Assembly: GCA_020430865.1 (NCBI GenBank)
Contig: JAGQIY010001124.1
Location: forward strand, 1-18,419
Source of the DNA: Myxococcales bacterium
Lineage (GTDB): Bacteria > Myxococcota > Polyangia > Polyangiales > Polyangiaceae
Length of the DNA: 18,419 bases
Reading direction: 5' to 3'
This document shows, piece after piece, positions 7,207 to 14,516 of this stretch. Positions within the stretch are counted from its first letter, which is position 1. Every line of letters starts with the position of its first letter. The position numbers were made by a program, and so were the translations under genes. Under the pieces are notes generated by a model, which did no database searches, was not told the origin of the DNA, and saw only the letters and a list, made by a program, of their open reading frames with translations.

Positions 7207-7222
7207 CGGCACACTTCTCGCT
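7207..7222 (+). promoter_or_regulatory. Sigma54 (-24/-12) promoter candidate
   Basis: CGGCACACTTCTCGCT matches the consensus TGGCACRNNNNTTGCW at all but two fixed positions: C for T at the first base and C for T before GC. The invariant GG (7208-7209) and GC (7220-7221) are exactly ten bases apart. The predicted start of transcription is about 7233, two bases before the ATG of the first gene of the operon. The operon itself encodes an NtrC-type activator, which supports the call. Confidence 0.5.
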
Positions 7223-7234
7223 CTGGGGGTGGCC

Positions 7235-8488
7235 ATGGATGTCGTCCGCAAGCCGACCAGGAGGAACGCCACGCGCCGTCTAGCGCTGTGGGCCGCGGCC
7301 GCAGTCGCGCTGGTCGGCAGCGCCGTCGGCTTGGCGAAGCCGCGGCAGAGCGCTGCCCGTCACGTGGATCGCACGGCTGTCTGGACGGAAACGGTGCAGC
7401 GCGGGGATCTCGTACGCCAGGTGCTCGCCCAGGGAACGCTGGTGCCCGAAGAGGTGCGCTGGCTATCGGCCGAGTGCGCCGCCCGGGTGAAGACCATTTC
7501 CGTGCGGCCAGGGGAGACGGTCAGCCGGGACAGCGTCGTCCTGGTGCTCGAGAACTCCGAGCTCGAGCTGGCGGCGCTCGAAGCCGAACGCGCCGCGGCG
7601 ACCGCGAACTCGCAGCTCATCCAGCTAGATGTCCGCACGGATATCGAGCGACGGAGCCACCAGACGCAGCTCCTCGCCCTGCAGCGAGATCTCAAGCAAG
7701 CTGCGAGAGACGAGCTGGTGGTGAATCGCCTGGAGCCGAACGGCCTGGTCAGCGCACAGGCCGCGGGAACGGCGAGAGACAGCGCCGCAGGGCTCCGCGC
7801 CCAGGTGGAGAGCGAGCGTGCCCTCGAGAAGGCGCTCCAGCACGGACGTCGACGCCAGCTCGCGGCGCAGCGCAGCGAGGGCCAGCGCCTCCAGCAGATC
7901 GCCGCGTTTCGTCGCGAGCAGCTGGCGGCGCTGGAGGTGAAGGCGGGCATCGCCGGCGTCGTCCAGGAGATCCCCCTGGAGAGCGGGCAGTGGGTCGCCA
8001 TCGGGACCACGCTGGCGAAGGTGGCGAAGCCCGACCGACTCAAGGCCGAGGTGCGCGTCTCGCAGCAGGACGCTGGAGTCGTGCATCGCGGCATGAAGGT
8101 GCGCTTCGAGTCCCCAGCTGGTGAGTTTGGCGGGCACGTCGAGCGCGTCGATCCCGCGGTCGTCAGCGGCGGCGTGCGCGTCGAGGTCACGCTGGACGGG
8201 CAGCTCCCCGAGCAGGCGCGGGTCGACCAGAGCGTCACCGCCCACATCGAGGTCGAGACCCTCCACGACGTCCTGTTCGTCTCTCGCCCGAGCGGCGTCC
8301 AGGAGTCCAGCGCGGCGCCGCTGTATCGGCTTCGGGCTGGCGGCGACACCGCCGACCGCGTTACCGCACGGCTAGGCCGGGCCTCGAACAAGCAAATCGA
8401 GATCCAGGCTGGGCTCCAGGAAGGCGATGAGGTGATCGTCTCGGACACCTCGAGCTGGGAGTCCGCTGAACGCGTGGTCCTCGACTGA
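7235..8488 (+). CDS. Periplasmic adaptor (membrane fusion protein) of an ABC efflux pump
   Basis: This is a 417-residue HlyD/MacA-type adaptor. A basic N-terminus and one membrane segment (residues 16-34) anchor it in the inner membrane. Residues 54-108 form the first half of a lipoyl/biotinyl-like domain (VKTISVRPGETV, then VVLVLENSEL). Residues 110-232 are a long Ala, Glu, Arg and Gln-rich helical hairpin, and 233-265 the second lipoyl half (GIAGVVQEIPLESGQWV). Beta-barrel and membrane-proximal domains follow (RLKAEVRVSQQDAGVV; LQEGDEVIV near the end). Such adaptors join the inner-membrane pump to an outer-membrane exit. The ATG at 7235 is preferred over the GTG at 7196, because the latter would overlap the candidate promoter and place 13 extra residues before the basic N-terminus. 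It is the first gene of the five-gene operon. Confidence 0.88.
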   Translation: MDVVRKPTRRNATRRLALWAAAAVALVGSAVGLAKPRQSAARHVDRTAVWTETVQRGDLVRQVLAQGTLVPEEVRWLSAECAARVKTISVRPGETVSRDSVVLVLENSELELAALEAERAAATANSQLIQLDVRTDIERRSHQTQLLALQRDLKQAARDELVVNRLEPNGLVSAQAAGTARDSAAGLRAQVESERALEKALQHGRRRQLAAQRSEGQRLQQIAAFRREQLAALEVKAGIAGVVQEIPLESGQWVAIGTTLAKVAKPDRLKAEVRVSQQDAGVVHRGMKVRFESPAGEFGGHVERVDPAVVSGGVRVEVTLDGQLPEQARVDQSVTAHIEVETLHDVLFVSRPSGVQESSAAPLYRLRAGGDTADRVTARLGRASNKQIEIQAGLQEGDEVIVSDTSSWESAERVVLD

Positions 8489-8496
8489 CCATCGGC

Positions 8497-8561
8497 GGCA
8501 GGTCACCGCAAGCCCACCTGCCCAGAAGACCAGAGACCTGACAACCGGCGCCCCAGCGCCG
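8497..8561. other. Two hairpins between adaptor and ATPase genes
   Basis: GGCAGGT (8497-8503) pairs with ACCTGCC (8516-8522), and CGGCGC (8546-8551) pairs with GCGCCG (8556-8561) around CCCA. They fill the 91-base gap inside the operon, and the second ends ten bases before the GGAG ribosome site at 8571. They may protect the mRNA or lower read-through, so that pump subunits are made in different amounts. No experimental support. Confidence 0.3.
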
Positions 8562-8579
8562 AGAACCCTTGGAGTGAAC

Positions 8580-9323
8580 ATGCAAGACTCGCCCGCTGAC
8601 TCGGTTTCCACCAGTCGAACGCAAACCGACGAAGACTCACCGCTGATCCGCCTGGACGGCATCCGCAAGGTCTTCCTGACCACGGAGCTCGAGACACACG
8701 CGCTCAGCGACGTGCACCTCGAGGTCACGGCCGGGGACTATGTCGCGATCGAAGGACCCTCTGGGTCGGGCAAGACCACGCTGCTGTCGATCCTCGGCCT
8801 CCTGGATGTCGCTTCCTCGGGGCAATATTTGCTCAACGGGCGAAACGTGCAAGGGCTGGCGGCGAAGGAGCGCGCGCGAGTCCGCAACCGGGAGATCGGC
8901 TTCATCTTCCAGACCTTCAACCTGATCGGCGATCTGAGCGTCTGGGAGAACGTCGAGCTTCCGCTGCGCTATCGCGGGCTGGATGCTGCCGAACGCAAGC
9001 GCCGGGTGAGCGATGCGCTGGAGAAGGTGCAGATGTCCCACCGCAAGCAGCACATGCCGAGTCAACTGTCCGGTGGTCAGCAGCAACGCGTCGCCGTGGC
9101 GCGCGCGGTGGCAGGCGATCCCAGCGTGCTGCTGGCGGACGAGCCCACCGGCTCCCTCGACTCCAAGAACGGAGACGCCGTGATGGACCTGCTGGATGAA
9201 CTCCACGCCGCCGGAGCGACCATCTGCATGGTGACCCACAGCCGTGAGTACGCACGCCGCGCGACCCGCGCCGTTCACCTCTTCGACGGTCGCGTCGTCG
9301 AGGACATCACCCGGGCCGCTTGA
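8580..9323 (+). CDS. ABC transporter ATPase, MacB/LolD type
   Basis: This 247-residue nucleotide-binding subunit has all the core motifs: Walker A GPSGSGKTT (59-67), Q-loop Q111 (FIFQTFNL), signature LSGGQQQR (163-170), Walker B VLLADEPTGSLD (183-194) and the switch His220 (MVTHS). QTFNLI after the Q-loop, and the absence of membrane segments, fit the MacB/LolD/FtsE class, which powers lipoprotein sorting, peptide export or drug efflux. An N-terminal tail of about 20 Ser, Thr and Asp-rich residues precedes the fold. The ATG at 8580 has GGAG (8571-8574) five bases upstream; a GTG six bases earlier overlaps that site and is unlikely. It must dimerise and pair with the permease encoded seven bases downstream. 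Confidence 0.95.
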   Translation: MQDSPADSVSTSRTQTDEDSPLIRLDGIRKVFLTTELETHALSDVHLEVTAGDYVAIEGPSGSGKTTLLSILGLLDVASSGQYLLNGRNVQGLAAKERARVRNREIGFIFQTFNLIGDLSVWENVELPLRYRGLDAAERKRRVSDALEKVQMSHRKQHMPSQLSGGQQQRVAVARAVAGDPSVLLADEPTGSLDSKNGDAVMDLLDELHAAGATICMVTHSREYARRATRAVHLFDGRVVEDITRAA

Positions 9324-9330
9324 GGGAGTC

Positions 9331-11763
9331 ATGAGCGAGCTGTGCTTCGACATTCGTTTTGCCCTGCGGCAATTACGTCAGAGCCCTGCATTCTTCGCGA
9401 CGTTGCTCGCCGTGTTGATCGCTGGGATCGGCGCCACGACGGCCATGTTCAGCATCGGCGAGAGCCTGTTCATGAAGCCCCTGCCCTACCAGGACTCGGA
9501 GCAGCTCGACATGATCTGGCTGCAGCAGCCCCACTTCCCAAAGACCGGATTCTCCTATCCAGACTTCGAAGACCTCCGGGATCAGAGCCAGAGCTACGAC
9601 AAGGTCGCTGCCGTGGACTACGCCGGCTACAGCTTCAGCGCCCCGGGGGCCGAGCCAGAGTTCGTACCCAGCGCGAACGTGAGCGGCGACTTCTTCGATC
9701 TGTGGCGGCAAGCGCCGTTGCACGGTCGCTACTTCACGGCCGAGGACGACAAGGCGGGCGCCCCGCCGGTGGCGGTGATCGGCTCTGATCTCTGGAAGCG
9801 ACGCTTCAACTCCGATCCAGGGATCATCGGGCGGGCGATCAGCCTGAACGGCAGTCAGTACACGGTCATCGGCGTCGCGCACGAGGGCTTCCGCTTCTCG
9901 GGGCCCTACTCCAACAACTGTCAGATCTGGCTGCCGCTCCACGTCGCCCTCCTGGATCTGGATGACTGGGGCCGTGGCGATCACTTCCTCCACGTCATGG
10001 GGCGACGAAAGGCCGGCGTCACCAGGCACGCAGCGCAGGCCGAGGCAGCCACCATCATGACCCGCCTCGAATCGAAGTTCCCAGACAGCAACACCAAGGT
10101 CACCACCAACATCTTCACGCTGCACGAGGCCCTCGTCGGCGGCGCGCGTTCCTCGGTGTGGACGTTGTTTGCTGCGGTGTCGCTGGTGTTCTTGATCGTT
10201 TGCGCGAACGTCGCGAGCCTGCTCCTCACCCGCGCCCAGGGTCGCCGCGCGGAAGTGGCTCTGCGCAGCGCCCTGGGCGCGCCACGTTCCCGCATCGTGC
10301 GCCAGGTGGTCACGGAGACGATCGTGGTGTTCATGCTCGGGTCAGCCGGAGGCAGCCTGCTCTCGTTCTGGCTCGTGGAGCTGTTTCGCGATGGGTTGCT
10401 CGATGGTTCCGCCACATCGCTGCACGTCGGAGTGGACTGGTTCGCGCTCCTGGCGACCTCGACGGTATGTGCCATGTGTGGTGTCGTCTTCGGCCTGGTC
10501 CCAGCGCTCTCCATCTCGTCGACCGAACCGCAGAGCGTGCTGAAGTCGTCCGCGGCTCGTTCGGGGGTGAGCGGCGGGCAGAAGTTGGTGCGCTCCGCAC
10601 TCGTGGTCGCACAGGTGACCCTGGCCTGCGCGTTGCTCATCGGCAGCGCGCTGGCCTTCCGAGGCTTCTCCCAGATCGCCGAGACGCCCCTGGGAATCGA
10701 CTCCAGCAACGTCGAGGTCGGACGACTCACCTTGGCCGGCAAGGCGTACGAATCCCGGGATGCTCAGGCCGCGTTCGTCCGTCGGTTCCGCGAGCGACTC
10801 GCGGCGATCCCTGGCGTGAGCGACGTCATCATCAACACCTGCATGCCGATGATGGGTTCGAACAACAACGGTTCGTTCCTGATCGAAGGGAAGCCGGACT
10901 GGGCCCCTGGCGAGCGCCCGACCCTGGAGCGAAACATGGTCAGCCCGGGTTACTTCGCCGCCATCGGCACCCCGATCGTGAAGGGCAGGGACTTCACCGA
11001 GGCCGACAATGCATCCTCGCGGAAAGTCATGGTGATCAGCCAGACCGCAGCGGAGAAGTTCTTCCCCGGACAGGATCCGATCGGCAAGCGCATCGACTGG
11101 GGCTCGAACCAGGAAGAAGGCGAGGTGTGGCGCGAGATCGTCGGCGTCTCCGCAGACGTGCGCCGGAACGGACCCTACGACGAGCCCAAAGCCGAGGCCT
11201 TCGTGCCCTACTCTCAGCGTCCCGAGCCTTACGTCTCCTTCGGCGTGCGTTCGCGGGATCTCGCGGCGACCGCGAAGGCCATCCCCGAGGCCGTCCTGGC
11301 CGTGGACCCAGGGCTCGCGGTGGCCTCGCTGCAGACCTACGACGAGCGGATCGCGGGTCGGACGGCGAGTCAGCGCTACGCGGTGCGTATGCTCAGCGCC
11401 TTCGCCATCGCCGCGCTGATCTTGGCCGGTATGGGCATCTTCGGTCTGGTCTCCTACTCCACGGAACAGCGCACGCGCGAGCTCGGCCTGCGCATGGCCC
11501 TCGGCTCGCCACCAGGCGCCGTGCTGCGCCTGGTGGTCGCGGGCGGGCTCCGACTGCTGGGGCTTGGCACGGCCCTTGGTTCGCTCGGCGCGCTCTGGAT
11601 TGGCCGCGGTCTGGCAGACTCGATGCCCGGAGTAGAGCGCTTCGACGCCGCGATCTTCGGCGTGATTCCCCTGGTGTTGATGCTGATCGGCACCCTGGCG
11701 TGCCTGCTTCCGGCCTGGAGAGCCATGCGTATGCCCCCGGCGAACGCTCTACGCTATGAGTAG
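9331..11763 (+). CDS. ABC transporter permease, duplicated MacB/FtsX (ADOP-like)
   Basis: This 810-residue permease has two MacB/FtsX units in one chain, about twice the length of a single MacB permease. A first membrane segment (about 20-45) is followed by a large periplasmic domain (46-270), three membrane segments (277-300, 328-350, 370-394) of the first FtsX domain, a segment at 422-444, a second periplasmic domain (446-680) and three more (686-708, 732-756, 772-794). Both FtsX units keep the short cytoplasmic helix and its R-x-E-[VL]-x-LR-x-ALG motif (EVALRSALGAP at 308-318, ELGLRMALGSP at 717-727), which contacts the ATPase. The architecture matches the duplicated 'ADOP' permeases described from Acidobacteria. 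Such pumps work mechanically on periplasmic substrates and do not move them through the inner membrane. The ATG at 9331 is seven bases after the ATPase stop, with GGGAG between, so the two are probably translated together. Confidence 0.9.
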   Translation: MSELCFDIRFALRQLRQSPAFFATLLAVLIAGIGATTAMFSIGESLFMKPLPYQDSEQLDMIWLQQPHFPKTGFSYPDFEDLRDQSQSYDKVAAVDYAGYSFSAPGAEPEFVPSANVSGDFFDLWRQAPLHGRYFTAEDDKAGAPPVAVIGSDLWKRRFNSDPGIIGRAISLNGSQYTVIGVAHEGFRFSGPYSNNCQIWLPLHVALLDLDDWGRGDHFLHVMGRRKAGVTRHAAQAEAATIMTRLESKFPDSNTKVTTNIFTLHEALVGGARSSVWTLFAAVSLVFLIVCANVASLLLTRAQGRRAEVALRSALGAPRSRIVRQVVTETIVVFMLGSAGGSLLSFWLVELFRDGLLDGSATSLHVGVDWFALLATSTVCAMCGVVFGLVPALSISSTEPQSVLKSSAARSGVSGGQKLVRSALVVAQVTLACALLIGSALAFRGFSQIAETPLGIDSSNVEVGRLTLAGKAYESRDAQAAFVRRFRERLAAIPGVSDVIINTCMPMMGSNNNGSFLIEGKPDWAPGERPTLERNMVSPGYFAAIGTPIVKGRDFTEADNASSRKVMVISQTAAEKFFPGQDPIGKRIDWGSNQEEGEVWREIVGVSADVRRNGPYDEPKAEAFVPYSQRPEPYVSFGVRSRDLAATAKAIPEAVLAVDPGLAVASLQTYDERIAGRTASQRYAVRMLSAFAIAALILAGMGIFGLVSYSTEQRTRELGLRMALGSPPGAVLRLVVAGGLRLLGLGTALGSLGALWIGRGLADSMPGVERFDAAIFGVIPLVLMLIGTLACLLPAWRAMRMPPANALRYE

Positions 11764-11771
11764 GAGGCGAG

Positions 11772-13151
11772 ATGGACGAGCACGGCAAGCGCAGACCCAA
11801 GGTGCTGGTCGCCGATGACCAGAGCGACATCGTCGCGGCGCTGCGCTTGCTGCTCAAGCAGAACGGCTACGACTGCATCCCCACGGCAAAACCCGAGGAG
11901 GTCCTTCAGCAACTCGAGACTCAGGACATCGACCTGTGTCTGATCGACATGAACTACGCTCGCGACACGACCTCCGGAGGCGAAGGCCTCGAGCTCGTGA
12001 GCAAGCTGGGAGAGCTCGCACCCGAGGTACCCGTCTTGGTGATGACCGCCTGGAGCAGCGTGGCGAGCGCGGTCGAAGCGATGAAGCGCGGAGCTCGAGA
12101 CTACATCGAGAAGCCGTGGCAGAACGCGCGGCTCCTGGCCGCGGTCAAGCTCCACGTCGAGCTCCGACAGGCAGCGCGTAGCGCGAGCCGCCTGCAAGCT
12201 CAGGGAGAACGCGAGCGCCGACGCGACCTGCCGCAGCTGATCGCCGAATCCTCGCGGATGCAGGAAGTAGAGCGCCTGCTCGCCCGGGTTGCTGGCGCCG
12301 ACGTCAACGTGCTGATCACGGGGGAACACGGGACGGGGAAAGACGTCGTCGCGCGCTGGCTGCACGCCGCGTCCTCACGAGCTGCCCGCGCGTTCGTTCC
12401 CGTGAACGCCGGGGCCCTGGCGGCAGGCGTGTTCGAGAGCGAGCTGTTCGGCCACGTGAAGGGGGCCTTCACGGACGCCAAGGCGGATCGCCTCGGTTGC
12501 TTCGAGTTGGCCGACGAGGGCACGCTGTTCCTCGACGAGATTGGCACCATGCCCGCGGAACAACAGGCGAAGCTCTTGCGGGTCCTGCAGAGCGGCGAGT
12601 TTCAGCCCGTCGGGTCGTCGAAGATGCGTCGCTGCGACGTACGCGTGCTGTCGGCGACCAACGTCGACGTCACCGCCGAGGTGAGCCAGGGCAGGTTCCG
12701 CGAGGATTTGCTGTACCGCCTGAACACGGTCGAGGTCCAGCTCCCACCACTGCGGGAGCGTCCGGAAGACATCCCCCTCCTGGCAGCTCATTTCCTCACG
12801 GACAAGGCCAAGCGCTACGGCAAGCCGGTACAAGGCTTCAGCAGCGACGCGCTGGCGGCGCTGCTGGCGCACGCCTGGCCCGGCAACGTGCGTGAGCTCG
12901 AGCACGTCGTGGAGCGCGCCGTCGTGCTTGCTGGGGGCGAGGAGATCCAGGTGCCAGACCTGACGCTGCGGCGCTCGGGCGAAGCGTCGCGCCCTATCGA
13001 GCGCATGACCCTCGCAGAAGCGGAGGCGTACCTGATCCGGGCGGCCATCGGGCGCACGAACAACGCCAACGAGGCCGCGAGTCAGCTCGGGCTCTCCCGC
13101 AGCGCCTTCTACCGCCGCCTGCAGGCGCTTGGACTGAAGGCATCGGAATGA
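11772..13151 (+). CDS. Sigma54-dependent response regulator, NtrC type
   Basis: This 459-residue activator has three domains. The receiver (10-125) has the acidic pair D15-D16, the phosphorylated D59 (CLIDMN), T92 and K114 (EKPW). The AAA+ domain (about 155-385) has Walker A GEHGTGKD (184-191), Walker B LFLDEIG (252-258) and arginine fingers near R310 and R316 (FREDLLYRLN). The loop that touches sigma54 reads GAFTDA (231-236) instead of GAFTGA. A Fis-type helix-turn-helix closes the protein (about 434-452, NEAASQLGLSRSAFYRRL). After phosphorylation by the kinase encoded next, it should bind enhancer sites and open sigma54 promoters using ATP. GGAGG at 11763-11767 overlaps the permease stop, which suggests translational coupling. 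The DMNYARDTTSG stretch after D59 is, as I recall, typical of regulators linked to MacB-like pumps. Confidence 0.93.
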   Translation: MDEHGKRRPKVLVADDQSDIVAALRLLLKQNGYDCIPTAKPEEVLQQLETQDIDLCLIDMNYARDTTSGGEGLELVSKLGELAPEVPVLVMTAWSSVASAVEAMKRGARDYIEKPWQNARLLAAVKLHVELRQAARSASRLQAQGERERRRDLPQLIAESSRMQEVERLLARVAGADVNVLITGEHGTGKDVVARWLHAASSRAARAFVPVNAGALAAGVFESELFGHVKGAFTDAKADRLGCFELADEGTLFLDEIGTMPAEQQAKLLRVLQSGEFQPVGSSKMRRCDVRVLSATNVDVTAEVSQGRFREDLLYRLNTVEVQLPPLRERPEDIPLLAAHFLTDKAKRYGKPVQGFSSDALAALLAHAWPGNVRELEHVVERAVVLAGGEEIQVPDLTLRRSGEASRPIERMTLAEAEAYLIRAAIGRTNNANEAASQLGLSRSAFYRRLQALGLKASE

Positions 13152-13161
13152 GCGGAGGGGG

Positions 13162-13183
13162 CGATCCAAGCGAGGATCGGAGG
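13162..13183 (+). other. Hairpin touching the ribosome site of the kinase gene
   Basis: CGATCC (13162-13167), loop AAGCGA, GGATCG (13174-13179): the last G is also the first base of the GGAGG (13179-13183) that serves the GTG at 13189. The stem could modulate translation of the kinase relative to the regulator. It is a small stem and could be chance. Confidence 0.25.
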
Positions 13184-13188
13184 CGGCC

Positions 13189-14502
13189 GTGAGGCAAGGC
13201 ATCGTCGCCGCGCTTCGAGCAACGAGCATCGCACTACCCCCGCTGCTGCTCGGCGCGATCTGCCAGCTCAGAGCTAGCGCTCCGAGCTGGGTCGAGCTGG
13301 GTGTCGCCATGGCGCTGAGCGTCCTGGGGATCTTCTGGCTGCAGAGCAGCAGCGCCCGACGCTTGCGCACGGTCAGTTCCGTGCTGTCCGCATACCGCGA
13401 AGGTGACTACAGCATCCGGGCGCGCAAGACGGCTGGCGATCCCGCGCTGAACGACGTCTTTGTCGAGCTGAACCACCTGGGCGATACTCTACGCAGCCAT
13501 CGCCTCGGGGAAATGGAGGCCTGGGCTCTGCTCCGCAAGGTCGTCGCGGAGGTCGACGTGGTGGTGCTGGCCTGCGACGATCAGCGCCGGATCCGCCTGG
13601 CGAACGAGGCTGCTGCCAGACTCCTGGGCCTGCCCGTAGCCAGCCTTCTCGACAAGGACGCGAGCGATCTGGACCTCGCCGACCTGCTCGAGGGTCCCGC
13701 GCCGCGCACCCTGGAAGGCGACGAAGCGTTCCGTGGGGGTCCGTGGGAGCTGCGCCGCGGTGCGTTTCGCTTGTCAGGGGAGGTTCACACGCTGGTCGTG
13801 TTGTCCGACGTGAGCCATGCCCTGCGCCAGCGGGAGCGCGACGCCTGGCGCAGGCTGGTGCGGGTGATCGGCCACGAGATCAACAACTCCCTCACCCCCA
13901 TCCAGTCCATCTCGCGCAGCATCTCGGAAGGACTGCCCAAGCGCGACGAGGACACGGAATGGGAGCAGGACACGCTGGAGGGCCTGGACGTGATTGGCCG
14001 TCGCGCGGCCTCTCTCTCACGTTTCATGCAGGCCTATGCGCAGCTAGCGCGCCTGCCCGAGCCCCGGCTGGGCGAGGTGTCGGTCGCGGACTGGATCTAC
14101 CGCGTGGCGAAGCTCGAACGGCGGGTGGACGTCGAGGTGATTCGAGGTCCCGCGTGCAACGTGCGGGCGGATGGGGACCAGCTCGATCAGCTATTGATCA
14201 ACCTGGTGAAGAACGCGGCCGAGGCGAGCAAGGAGCGCGGGAGTTCGCTGGTGCGGATCCGCTGGACGAAGCCCAACGGCGCCGTCGTCATTCAGGTCGA
14301 AGACGAAGGGGCAGGCATCGCCAACCCCGGCAACCTATTCGTTCCGTTCTTCACCACGAAACCCGGCGGCTCAGGCGTCGGACTGGCCCTCGCGCGACAA
14401 ATCGCCGAAGCTCACGGCGGGAGTCTGTCGCTCGAGAACCGCGGAGCAGCGAGCGACCCTGGAGCCGTCGCGACGCTGAGGCTGCCGCTGCACGCCGGCT
14501 AG
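13189..14502 (+). CDS. Sensor histidine kinase, NtrY-like
   Basis: This 437-residue kinase has two membrane segments (about 10-26 and 35-52) with only a short loop between them, so it may sense a signal in the membrane or by contact with the pump. A HAMP-like helix (53-105) and a PAS-like domain (about 112-208, VVVLACDDQRRIRLANEAA) follow. The H-box is RVIGHEINNSLTPI with the phosphorylated His229. The ATPase domain has the N-box (LINLVKNAAEA, 336-346), G1 (EDEGAGI), F-box (FVPFFTTK) and G2 (GGSGVGLALA). This architecture is like NtrY, the usual partner of NtrC-type regulators. GTG is the start, with GGAGG five bases upstream. It is the last gene of the operon. The signal is unknown. Confidence 0.92.
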   Translation: MRQGIVAALRATSIALPPLLLGAICQLRASAPSWVELGVAMALSVLGIFWLQSSSARRLRTVSSVLSAYREGDYSIRARKTAGDPALNDVFVELNHLGDTLRSHRLGEMEAWALLRKVVAEVDVVVLACDDQRRIRLANEAAARLLGLPVASLLDKDASDLDLADLLEGPAPRTLEGDEAFRGGPWELRRGAFRLSGEVHTLVVLSDVSHALRQRERDAWRRLVRVIGHEINNSLTPIQSISRSISEGLPKRDEDTEWEQDTLEGLDVIGRRAASLSRFMQAYAQLARLPEPRLGEVSVADWIYRVAKLERRVDVEVIRGPACNVRADGDQLDQLLINLVKNAAEASKERGSSLVRIRWTKPNGAVVIQVEDEGAGIANPGNLFVPFFTTKPGGSGVGLALARQIAEAHGGSLSLENRGAASDPGAVATLRLPLHAG

Positions 14503-14516
14503 CCCCGCGCGAACGG

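Noticed and set aside
7196..7234. GTG at 7196 as the start of the adaptor gene
   Set aside because: It would add residues before the basic N-terminus and place the -24/-12 element inside the gene; it remains possible if that promoter proves false.
10158..11759. Plus-strand open frame of 533 codons inside the permease gene
   Set aside because: It is Arg- and Gly-rich low-complexity translation in a shifted frame of a clear permease.
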